64,000 bases of DNA from Ignelater luminosus. Its lineage: Eukaryota; Arthropoda; Insecta; Coleoptera; Elateridae. How positions within the stretch are numbered: position 1 is the stretch's first letter; the number at the start of each line of letters is the position of its first letter. The notes under the pieces are model-generated. The model did not search any database. It saw only the letters and a list, made by a program, of their open reading frames with translations, and was not told where the DNA came from. The stretch is from assembly GCA_011009095.1 (NCBI GenBank), contig VTPC01091012.1, positions 308,773-372,772 on the forward strand, in the 5' to 3' direction. The position numbers and the translations under genes were made by a program. Below are positions 1-12,900 of this stretch, in pieces.

Positions 1-372
1 CGTGAAGTGCAGCAGTCATAATTTTTTCTTGCAATTGTTCTTTATTGTAGATTTTCTCTGCATAAACTATTTGTTTTACATGGCTCCATAAATAAAAATC
101 TAGTGGATTTAGATCTGGCGACCTACCAGGCCAAGGAATTGGACCAGGTCTACCAATCCACCTACCATTAGAATGGTTGTTTCTTGCAGCATGCATGGAT
201 GCACCACCATGCTGAAACCACATCATGTTGCATAATGCTAATGGAACATTGTCTAATAATTCAATCAAGTTGTTATTCAAAAATTCCAAGTTATTCGCAC
301 TAGTTAAACAATGAGGTAGAATTTGTATTGACAGAAGACGACCATTGAAGATTCTACACCATATGTTAATAG
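1..372 (-). pseudogene. mariner-like transposase, C-terminal remnant
   Basis: The minus strand reads open from about 372 to the window edge: NIWCRIF, PLALCNMMWFQHGGASMHAA, GRWIGRPGPIPWPGRSPDL, NPLDFYLWSHVKQIVY. This is the catalytic core of the insect mariner-type transposase with the WFQxDGAPxH and WPxRSPDLxPLDFxLWG motifs. The second catalytic Asp (DGA) is Gly here, so it is probably dead. The element continues beyond the left edge. Confidence 0.85.
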
Positions 373-781
373 AAAATCTTTGTTGGAAACGACCACTTGT
401 AAATGGGTGCAGATTTTGCAATAATAATAAAGAGTTTATTAATTTCAAGTTTTTAATTTTGCAATATTTATTGTCAACGGTATATTGTGTATTTCTTGAA
501 TCTAGAAAAATGATGTTTGTAAGAGTTAGCAACCTTTCTAGTCTTCAGACTAGTAGTGGGCAATTACAGTTCAGCGGGTCAAATTAGGGAATTATGACTA
601 ATTATACTTGCAGGCAAATTAGTAGGGAGCAAGTTGGTAGTTGGCTGCCTACATGTGACATTCCTATCTGGACTGTAAAAGCTTTAGTTATAACCACCCC
701 TACCATATATAAATACGAAGTGCTGTATTTTATAAAAATATGTTTTCTTTACAAATAAATTTAAAAACAAAATATCTTTAC

Positions 782-969
782 CAACAAGTTCTGCTATATA
801 TTCCCATATATTCTGAACGTCAAGACTTAAATCATCTGCTTCTTCCAATACCTTGTGTAAACCAGTACAATAATCTTGAAAAGTTATAGTTCCCAATTTA
901 ATTAAATGATTGAATAAAAACCCAATTCGCAATCTTGCTACTTTTGATATTTCTAAAACGTCCATACAA
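782..969 (-). CDS. eIF4G unit 2 exon: MA3 core
   Basis: 188 bp, phase 2 in and phase 1 out (GTTG/GTAAAG). It encodes CMDVLEISKVARLRIGFLF, QDYCTGLHKVLEEADD and VQNIWEYIAELV. By eye it shares 36 of 62 residues with unit 1 and 33 of 62 with unit 3. No next exon is found between 1 and 781, so the gene continues off the window or ends broken. Confidence 0.85.
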
Positions 970-3900
970 CTAAAAGAAAAAGAATAAGCAAAAAAATTAA
1001 ACAAAAGATAAATTTTATAAAAAACATAGGTTGCTTATTAGCGATTCAAATTAATTTTTTTGCATGCTTTAAATCAATTGTTTTTGACTCACAGAAAGGA
1101 CATCTCCTGCTTGTCATTACTTGTCTGAAAAGCTGTTATTAAACTTATGACAATCTTTTAAAATAAAATGCACTTAAACTGCACCAGAAGTACAAATAAT
1201 TAATGATAAATACTCACTTTATGTAAATAACAGTTTAATTCACTTTAAAAATTGAAATACATAGTGAACAACACATGGATAAACCCAAATTATTTCTCAA
1301 TTTAGTTCGGTATTTCTGCCACCAGAGGCCAGAGCTGGGTAAGTACATCACAAATGTACTTGAAAAACCATAAATAAATTCTTTTTTTTGTACTTGTACT
1401 TGTACTTAAGTACATTCTATTGGTAATGTACTTTGTACTTGTACTTATAAATCCAAAGTTTGATTAGTACTTGTACTTGGTACTTAAATACATCTGATGC
1501 AGTATATTCAAGTACAAGTACAAGTGAATCAGTTTTAACTGTGAAATTTTTCTTTTTTTTTCATGTATCCACGTTAAATTAATAAACAAAGCCCATATCA
1601 AATTTAAAGTTCTTTATTAATTTTATTTAACATTGTCGATGTTTTATCCTTAGGTTTAGGAAAATTTTTTATATAAGTACATGCTGATGAGCCTAGTTCC
1701 GTTTCTTTTATTTTTAAATTGAATTTCACATTGGGAAAAGTTTTTATATTTTATTTTTCAATATGAAGATAAAACCAAAGTTAATATAAACTAACTAAAA
1801 ATTTATATTGTGGCTAGGATAAAGACATTCATCATATGTTTTTTATTATAATTTTTATACTGCTTACGTAACAAAGAGAAAATAAATTTAAAAAAGTACT
1901 TGGAAAAGTATTTATAAGTTAGGAAATAAGTACATTTTATCTGTATTTAAGTACTTTTGTATTTAAATACTTTTCTTTTTTAAAGCACTTAGTACTTGTA
2001 CTTAAGTACTTACACAAAAATGTACTTTGTACTTAAGTACATTTGTGATGTACTTACCCAGCTCTGCCACAGGCATAACGGTTAGCTTGGATTGCATATT
2101 CAGATTGATTTCTTATTGCAATACAGAGTGTCCCAAAAGGTAGTCATAAATTTAAGGGCTTGTTAAATAAAGTTTTTCTGAATAAAAAATGCTAATAAAC
2201 TTATTAGTGCAGGTGCTGGAAATAGTTTAATTTGCAAAATTATAGTAACGCAGTTTCTTTTTGTAATAGACTTCAAATACCACACTTTACAAAACTGGAT
2301 GTTGTCTTCCCCCTTTCTTATTGGTAGTGTCGGTTCAAATGCACATGTTGCTTCACAGCTATTTGCAGTACAGTTTTATTTGTTTTAGTACAAAATAAAC
2401 TTTTGATAGAGCTGGGTTCCAAGTATCACAACAGACTAGTCGAAAATGGTAATTGTTGATAAGAGGTTATAGCAACCATACTAACAAACTGATTGACCCG
2501 ATTCTTTTAATGGCATTTCCATTCAAGTCTTAAATGTAATACAACACTGAGATCTCTAACATAACTGCCACAAGTTTGGCACTAGAACAATTACAAGAAA
2601 AGTCGGCTTTTCAACTTATTTCTAGGCATATGGCAGGAAGGTAAAGAGGCACGGGAGGAAGATAAAACACCACAGAAATGTTCTCAAGACAAGTTCCTTT
2701 ATTGATTGCAGAATCATTTACTAGATTGATTTTAAGTATTAACAAATTCCTAATATTATACAGAGTGTCCCAAAAAATATATTAGTAATTCTTTATCGAA
2801 TATGACTCCTTATTGACCCAGCTAGTGTAATGGTAACAACACCTACCGTAATATGCTTTTTGCACAACCATTGTAAAGTTGGCAGTTTACAACTCGTCAA
2901 TGTCAAAAGTTGACAATTATAAATGTTTGCAATTAATTCGTCCTATCGATATTATAAAGGCGTATCGATGTTATAATGAAATCATTACATGTCCCTATGA
3001 TCTTGGCCAATTAGATAAGAAACATATTATGCTTTCTTGGATCTATTCCAAACAATTTTAGTAATAAATGTGTTATGTACGATTAGAATTTACAAGCATG
3101 TTTGTAACTAAAATTGATTTAGATCCTTTTAAAACAGTATATCAATCAATTCGAGTAAATTACAAAATTTATAAACATTAAATTGATTCTGAATAGATCT
3201 AAATAAATTAAAATCGATTTAAGTCAATCTTAGTCAATTTATGAATCGATTTATCTCTATTTCATTACTGATTAATCATTGGAAATAGATTTTCTTTTCT
3301 AAATCAATTTTTGATTCATGAATTTTTAAATCGCCCAAGCCTAGGAGATACCATAGACAGGTTACTAATATTTTAGCTTCTGTTAACATGTTCCTATCTT
3401 TACTGACAAGATTTTAGTCTGTCGTGATACTATCTGAACCAAGCTCTACCGAAAGTCCAATTTGTTCTAAAAAAAACACTGCACTGCTAAAGGTGGTGGT
3501 GAAGCAATATGTGCATTTAATCTGCTACTATCAGCAGGAAGGGTAGAGAAAAAGATGTCATCCTTTTTCGCCGCATTCGCTACAGGTAACATTCAGTTTT
3601 GTAAAGTGTGATGTCTGAGATATACATTACAAAAAAAAAACTGCATTTCCCTAATTTTGCAAACGAAACTATCTCCAGCATCTGCTGTTATTGACATGAG
3701 TTATCCACCAATTCATTTATTTTTATAAAGAATCATGTTAACGCAGAAAGCAGATCAAGCTATGCAAAGAATCTGTCAAATCTCCTCAAACATTAATATT
3801 AATATTCAGTCACTGCAACTTCAGAATTACCAGCACCAAATCTATACACAAAATGCATTTCAGTATAGTATTCACGTGTAGTGGAGTGACTCTTTCCATT

Positions 3901-6900
3901 TTTACACTTTTATTAAATAAAAGTTTAGCATTAAATTAACATTAAAGTTAAGAAGCAGACAAAATTTGACAAATACACAATAACATTTTTTTTGTGTTGA
4001 TTTATCCACTTTCCAAGTTAACATGATTCTTTAACAAATTAATCAATTGGTCGATAACTCAGTAACAGTCATAAAAATGGTAATTTTCACAACATTTGAA
4101 ATCCTTAAATCTTTAATAGTAAAAATATGTTCAGAAACATGAATATAAAAAACCATTATGTTATAGGCCGTAAACCCATTTTTCGTCTGCTCAAATAACC
4201 TTTTTAAGCAATTTATTAAATTCTATTTATATCTATTACACTATTATAGTACCTACCCTTCAAAAACTAGTTGTGAACAGTCAAGATCTGGTAAAAGCAT
4301 CTTAATGCTGTTTTCATATTTTTCTAAGGAGCATCCATCATCATCAATATATTCTTTTAAAGCTTGTTTTATATTGATGGGGTGCTGAGATAATTCGTCA
4401 TTCATCTTGGAAGTGGTAGCAGCAACTTCTGTAAAAAATAGTTTATTACTTATAGCAAGTACTATTTTTTTCATGCTTGACTAATTCAAAGTATAATGAT
4501 AGTAATTCAATCTTACATATTCTACAAGGTAAACATACAGCGTTTAAAGTCAAAAACTGAGCAGCCATAAAGGAATTAAATTTCCTAAATGGCAACCACC
4601 TACAGTGGCATTTGCGTTGATTCTCTCTCTCTCTCTCTCAAAAACTGAGAAGCACACCAAAATAAGATTTTAAACATTTGATTTAAAAAATTTTGTTGTA
4701 ATGACGCCAATCCTACCAATAATATATATACTTTTAAACAAGCAAAGTTGTTATCAAGAAATATAAACATTTGCCATCCAGCAACCCAGTGCAGTATTTA
4801 ACACATGTAACCTCTTATTCAAATTGCACTACACAATTTGCTTCTTTGTGGATTTTGCTTACAAGTGCAAACAGCCATATGTATGGATAAATCAAACATG
4901 CATTTTTATTTGTGCCTCATATGATTCCTACCATCTAGGTCTAGTCATCACTTTACCATACAGAAGATAAAAGTTATTTTTCATAGCAAATGATATAGCT
5001 TATTGTCTCATTTAAGAATCTAGTACATAGTGTGGTGGGTGTATTTCCATAAATAAAAGTGCTAGAGGTCAGGGCCTTTTCAACCAAACAGACTGTACAC
5101 CTACTGTCTTGCCTTTTGACTTGTAGGTAAGTTTTTCTTTCTTTTTTTCATTAGCATAGATAATATTGTTTAGTTGATTTACTATTTTCAACAAACTCCG
5201 AAGGAGTCGTTACTGAATTTGCCAAGTCTGTCTGTCTATCTGTATGTCCGCATTTTTTGTCAAATTCTGAAATTTTGACATCAGATTTCGATTCTACATC
5301 AAAAACTAAAGACAACATGGTATTGTCGTTTTTTGATAACTCTTCGGGAACATGGTCAAAATGGCGGCCGAAAATTAAAAAATTTTCAAAAAATTTTTTT
5401 TTACTTTAGAATCGTATTCTACATCAAAAAATAAGACAAACGTGTAGTTTTAGTTTTTTGATATCACCTCGGGAACATGGTCAAAATGGCTGCCGAAGTC
5501 TGAAAAAAGTAACAAAACGGAGTTTGTTGTGGTTATGCTTTCCATTCCCAGATGTTCTGTAATTGGATTTCTCTGTAGGAAACAAACACAGCATTGGAGT
5601 GGACGAAAAAGGTCCACCAAGAAACATGGGGGGGGGGGGGAGGTCACTAATACTTATTACATGTGGAAATAATACTACAGGTTTTTGGGATTAAGAAGTT
5701 TTTATAGTTTTGTTGCTTTTTAGGGCATCACATAGTAGTAACACAACATCGAATAATTATTGAAAAAAACTATTATAATACAACATTTTGAACATCATGA
5801 TACCTCATTGTATCAGTTTATTGCTACTTGTTATTCTGTCATTAAATTAACCTCTATATTGATATACAGTGAGAACGCAAGCTGTGGAATGCTTTAAATA
5901 AAAAGTTCTCTGTGCATCTGAAGCCAAAATCCTCAGACATGTCAAACTTATTTCCCAATGGGACATCTATTTGAATGATTTTCAATTTTTTCTTTACCCC
6001 CAATGATGTCATCAGTTTTTTTTTTAATGGTAACCCCCATTTTTGTCAGTGGCTAACTAGGAACGTGATATAGGTGGGGAGGGGCAATTGCATCTTGTTT
6101 CAGAAATGTCGCTTATTTATCAACAACGTTTGTGTTATCTAGTTATTAATCATTGTAATGGAATCTTGGTTGATCAAAAGAATACTGATACACAATAATC
6201 ATCAAAGTAGGTAAATAAACAGTTGACGAATATTATAAAATCATGAATTTTGTAGTTTGCAATTTTCTATCCTTTTATCACCGTGTGTTGTTGTTATCTA
6301 TTAATTTAATGTAAAATGATGTGTACAGGTAAGAGTTTAAGTTATCTATGTTTTAAAAATACTGATAATTAGAAAAGAAAATAAGTATGTTAAATCTTAC
6401 CTCTCCCATAATTTTCATTGCTACTGGTTTCCAACTTTTGATGTAATGATTTAACTTGATAATATTCATCTTCATATTTCTATATTTAAAAAAAAAAGAT
6501 TAGAAAAAAATAAAAAGCAGTTAGTACACGACGAAGATTATTTTATTTAACTTTAAAACAACAAAAACAAAGTTTACTACCTTTTCATTGCTCTTTTCTT
6601 CTGGCACATTAGTAGTACCTATAACGTCTTGTATCATATTCCTAAAAAACAAAACAATAGAATGTTGAAAGCTGCTATAATTGCTACAATTTACAAAACT
6701 TTATAACTTTTACTTTAAATAGTATCTTTTATAATAATCAGTTTAGCAGACGACACAGTCAGAATCCAAAAGTGACCATGCCTTCAACTACATCAGATAA
6801 TTAAGACTTTACCATATTCTATTATAAAAACAAATTCTTAACTTACCCAAGTTCCACATCATATTTGTTTCTTTTTACAAAAACTTCAAATTCAGACAAA

Positions 6901-9900
6901 AAGCTTTCTAATCTAGGGTTTATTCTGTCTAATTTATCGCCAATTGTTGCTAGAAGAACACATATACATTCTATGCTTTTTTCATCTTTTCTTTTAAATA
7001 ATTCTTCCAGAAAATCCATTATTACTAAATATGGAATAATATTATTTTTGAATAATTCTCCTAAATACATGTAAAAAAAAAAGTTTAAATGAATATAATA
7101 TGCATTCATTTTTTTGTTACCTATAAAGTTCAAGGTTTTTAGAAATTCTTGCTTTGAATTATGATCATAATGCTTCAGCTTCTGTTCTAGTTCTTTCTTG
7201 TAATCTAAATCTTGGCATTTTTCTACCTCTTCAACTTTTTCAAATCTCTCTGTTTTATTAATTAAATTATTTTGAAATAGAAATTTACACCTATTTATTA
7301 AAAGAATTTTGAAATTCATATACTCTTTGATATTTTTGGCAACATACTAAAACAAAACAAAATAATTAGGAAGTTAGAAAATATTGTATTAACAGTCTAA
7401 ATTATCACATTGCGTCTATAATTGTTAATAATAGCAAATCCTTAAATTTTTCAATCAAACATATCAATGGTGATAGAGATGGAATTAAAAAATTACAAAA
7501 AAAAAACCCTAAAAATAGAAAACAATACTGTTTGGGAAATAGTCTGCTAAAATATGCCTCAGAGAAAAACGCTTAATAGTAAATTGCAGATAATTTTTTC
7601 AAATGCACAAGAATGTGGAAGAGCTATTAGCAATTTGACATGCACTCAGGATATTAATAATGTAATACATACCTCTACGTAACATAATTCCTTACACAAT
7701 GTGGCAGCAATGGTAGCAAAATCATTCTGATTCATTACTTTTTCAAATATTAAATCTAGAATGATATGGATTTTAAAACTTGAGTTTATATCCAAACACT
7801 CAAGATCATCTAACACATTATATAAATTTTTTTCATTTAAACTACTGAGAAGATCTTCAGCCTGTGCCTGAAATATCTGTGAAAAATGTAATATTTTAAT
7901 TATCACATGTGCCATAATTATACTTATTATACATCAACATTTATAAATAGTATTAATTATAGTTATTTATGAATCAAAGGCATAATATGTACAGGCCAGC
8001 GTTTGTAGAAAGGCATTTGGCTTGACAATGCGCACTGGACATCGTAAGCATAGTAGTGGGGAGCTCATTTGCTTTGGCTTCTTGGTGGTGTTTACATCGG
8101 TACAGTCACAGTAAAAAGCATTTTTAAAAGTTTTTTTGTTTTTGTTTAATTTATAAATTAGGTGTTGTTATATTTATTTTATAGTATTGTTAATTTAGTT
8201 TGTTTAATTTAGTGTTGTTTAGTTAGTTTAGTGTTTCTATTTAAGACTGTTAAGCAAAATAAAAACTTTATTTGCTATGTTTTGCATCAAAATTATCAAA
8301 TGAAAATAAAAACAAAATGTATAAATGTAGTTTTTTATTAAATATTACACTACTAACAAATATTTAAGAAACCAGCAACCACTTCGCAGTTCCTAAATGT
8401 TCTAGGTTTATAAGCAAAAGACAACAATGGACAAAAATAGAGAAATTTCTGCATTTCCAGATAATTAATTAGGAGTCATGTGGTCTCTCAAATTGCTTTT
8501 ATTATGTTAGTGCCCTTAGTACAGCATGTTTCTGTAATTGTCAGGTACAGCAAGTTTCGGCATTTTTTAAAAGTAATTTAACAAATTTAAAATTTCCAGA
8601 ATTTGAATTCTCCTTCTTCTCTCGACTTTTCTCACAAAATACAACAATAGGTAAAAGAATTCATTCAGACACAATACCCTCTTAAATCATAAATTTTGTC
8701 ATCAACCATTAAAGATTTAGCAAAACTGTTTACTTTGACAAAGGTTCTTTACAACTATAACTCTTTCATTTATTCATCTTAATTTTATGAAATGTCCACA
8801 AAACCTGTGTTAGCAACTAAAATAAAATGAGAGCATTAACAGTTTCTACATATTTCAAAAGCGCATTTAAAGGGTTAGTCATAAGTAAAGCCACTTTTTT
8901 CAAAGTCACTTTATTGAATGAGATGATACAAACAAAACATTTTCCTTACATAAATAACAAAATTAATGTTTCTTTTTATTAGTTTTAATTTTTAAAAGAG
9001 CATAACCACGTTCCCTGGTTATTAGTCGTAATTTTCTTTTAAGGTCCTTTACAAGACTTTGCCCAGACTCTGCTGCCACTTCTGCAGTAATATTTTTCCA
9101 AATTTGTCGAAATCCTCTTAAGTTCTTAGCTAGTGCGGATCTTTGAGAATACTTTCTTTTTGATAATACCCAGAATTTTGCTATTGGCCGCCCTTGAGGC
9201 AAATTTGGAGAGCTTGATTCTCGATCAACAAATTTAACATTAACCTGAGTTAAAAATTCCGTCACTATTTTAGAATAATGGGCCGGTGTTAAATCCGGCC
9301 AGAAGATTATATCTTCTTTTGAATGATGTTTTTCAATAAATGGGATCAAAAATTTTAGAATATTTAAATAAGCATCGGTATCAATTTTTTCTTTCCTCAC
9401 ATAGGGCTTAGAAACATTACCATCAGAGTCAATCGCTTGCCATACTAAAAATTTACTAGGGAATTTAGTTTTTGGTCGAAATCTTACTTGATAGGGAACA
9501 GAATTAGTATCTTTTGCCCTAAAAAATCTTCTTGCAGGAATTTCATTGGGATTACAAGGTATATAACTTTCATTATCCAGCACAATTTCTTTTCCATCAA
9601 GCATTGCACGATAAAGCTTCGCTGCTTCTTTACGGCATCTATCCTCTTGGTTTTTTTATATAGTTTGGTGCAGATCTTTGGACAAATAACTTAATAGACA
9701 ATTTCTTTTTAGCTCTCTGTATAGATGATTGAGAAACTCTTAGTCGAATGTCAAGTTTAGTCGATGAAATTCGAGAATTGTCTTTTATCAGTCTCCCCAT
9801 GTGACATTAATTTTGATCACGTGTTGCAACTCTAGGTCTTCCGGATAATTTCTGATACTCCATCACGCCTCTCTTAACATATCGGTCTATTATTCTGTAG

Positions 9901-12900
9901 ATGCTACGTCGCGATTTTCCTTTATTTTTAAAATGGTTGAATGCAGCACAGTTACTGTAACCACACTGAGTATGAGACTCGCACACTCGTTTCGCAAAAC
10001 ACTCAGTTTGAATTCGTTTCATTTTGTAATAGTTAATATTCTGACAAAATCTTTCACGTTAGTATTCAACTGTCAATATGACTTTCACTAAACAGTAAAG
10101 AAACTAACTGTTTTTCATTTGTTTAGCAAGAGTTGTGCGATTTAAAAAAGGTGGCTCTACTTATAACTAACCATTTAAATAAAAAGAACTTTTCTTGTCA
10201 CGTTTTGAATTTTGGAAGGTATCCCACTAAGCAAAAGAACATTATGTTAACATTTACTTAATGTTATCATTTAACATAAAACGTTTCTGAAAAAGTTGAC
10301 ATAACATTATCTAGAACAACAAATTAAACAAACTTTGCATCCACTATAGATGTTTTCACAATGTAAATTATTTGATAATTTAACATTTTTTCAAATGATG
10401 TATAAATGTTTCTTAAACATTTTAGAAACATTTAACATCTAATGTTAATAGTACGTTAGTAGAACGTTATTTTAACACACTTGTTCACATTATTTTCAAC
10501 GTTTATTTTACATTCTTATTATATTATCTATATTATTATATCCACAGTTAAGGCTCAGTATTTCCATCTTTGGTTAACTTTAACTAGAAGTTTATTTCTA
10601 TGGATACAACTATCGTCACAACTTATCTATTGAAATAAACTTCCAGTTAAAGTTAAGTAAAGATGGAAATACCAGAGGCCTGGGGATCAATTCTTGAATG
10701 TTCGCTATAAGAACAAATTCATTAGAATCATTTAAGCACACAATCGGACCAATCAGACGTATCTAAATTGTGACATTGCTAAGCAACCAATAATGTTAAC
10801 AAATTCATTATCATAGCCAACATTCAAGAATTGACCCCGTTTCACAAAATACTATTATGACTATTATTAATAATGTGTATCCTAGCAATGTATTATTAAT
10901 AGCAAGTTAATTGTTGTTGCTATGACACACACTATTAATAATAGACTACTATTTTTGTGAAACAGCCCCCCCAGGCCTTAAATCAAAGACTATGTTACTC
11001 TTGTTTTCATAGAAGACTGGGATAACTCGTGTTTTAAGATGCCAATTAGATATAAATATTTTTTTTACTAGCTTCAGAATCTACCATTATTTATGATGTT
11101 TTTAATCCGAGAAGTTAATTTTCTTCACCTAAGGCAGTAATAGATTTTTCTCTCGTATTAGTAAAATAATAAAAACAAAATCATTTCAAATTATTTATTT
11201 GTTTTGAAAAATGGCAATTTTGAAGGCTACCTGTTTTTCACAGATATTTAAAACCAAGCATTTATATTAAACGTTTTACTTTATTGTCAATATAAAAACT
11301 GTAAAATAATTGGAATAAATAAACCACAGTTGAGAAGACTGTTATAGCCCCATACTATTATAGTAGTACAGCTTGAGTATAATAAAGGTCTTCTATACTT
11401 CAGAATAGATGTATTGCAAAAAGAAAAGTATTATAGAAAATGATTTATTGTTGTAAATATATCTAACATATATATGCACTGACATATCTTATTCTTTCAT
11501 GCTTCTAGCCTGTGTTCCTGAAAAGAAAAGTTTAGATAAATATTCAACATAATACTCAAAGTACATGAGTTGTTAAGTAGAGTAAAAACTGATATTATTG
11601 TCTACAGAATGACATTGTAAGAAAGTACAGTGGGACTAAATTAATTTCCCAGTACTTGTAAATACAATACAAGCTTGTGAACGGTTGGATAACGTCAACA
11701 AAAATTATCATCTCAACCAGAATTAATTGACCCTTTTAAACAAAAATTGTCTAGAATTATACAAGAATTTAATTTATGTAAATTATTCTTTGTAAATTAA
11801 ATATATATGTAATTTTAGTAATAATCTGTGTTTTTTTACTAAATTTTATACACCTTCAATAAAATAAAAACCTCCAATAATATGAATGACCTCTGGCACA
11901 TTTGTGTTCACATTATTAAAAACAAACTTTTCTACGAAAATGTTCTCAGTACTTGTTAAATTAACTAGCAAAGTTAAAAATTCTTATAACATTCTTCTAG
12001 ACAACTTCAGTACTTAAGACAAATATCTATTTTACCCACCAAGTGTTTCTTCTTTCTTACACTGGCAAAACGGAACCAGTCCATAATAATGTTTTCAAAT
12101 CTTTTTCTGTGCAACGTTGATAATTTGCCCTGGATGCTTCTGAAATAAAAAGGGGTCCTTAAAAATGGTTTAGAGATTTAAAAAGTTTCAATGAAATTAA
12201 ATAAAAAAAACTTTTGTGAAAAGTAAACATTCACTTCTTGTGTAAAATATATGACATGCACACATTAAAAATGAAGAAAGATTAATAATGTAAAAGATAC
12301 ACAATCATAAACTAAGTACTTACTTCTAAGGCATGTTACCACACGTGTCGGCTATTTTTAAATTTTGTTTTTGACCTGTCCATGAGCACATACTGGCCAA
12401 TTCATTGCCGAATATTTTAGTCAAATGGCGGATGGACAACCATCCCCAACATTAATCTAGAAAAACATTAAATTGAAAAATCGTCCATCTAGGACAAGTT
12501 ACAAACTCATATGATAATAAATGCACAAAAGCACATGAGCACAATGATGTCTTGTAACTAAAGAAGTTAAGTGTACCGGTTTGTAATTGTACTTACTTTT
12601 ATTTCAAGTAACAAAATAATAATGTAAATTCAAGAAATCCACATTATCCAACAAATATTTAATAGCAAAATGCCGATAACAATGCACTTTTGCACCTCAT
12701 CTTGCATACAGTAAAAAAAAAAGAACTTCTAAAAATACAGCGACGCTCGCGAATATTACCGAAAATGAACGAACGACGCTTATAAAATAAAATGTTTCAT
12801 TAATAATGTTGTATGAATAATACGAAATACAACTTTTGTTAATGTTAATGGATAATATTATATCAATAAAAAAATAACGTATTTGAAGAAAACGTTCTTT

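Noticed and set aside
5450..5647. Minus-strand frame starting MTSPPPP
   Set aside because: It begins in the poly-G tract and crosses the duplicated repeat unit; no family similarity.
12040..12145. Possible exon with acceptor TTATTTCAG and about 27 open codons in unit 2 direction
   Set aside because: It lies within the 10221-13119 element, has no eIF4G similarity and its phase cannot be matched.
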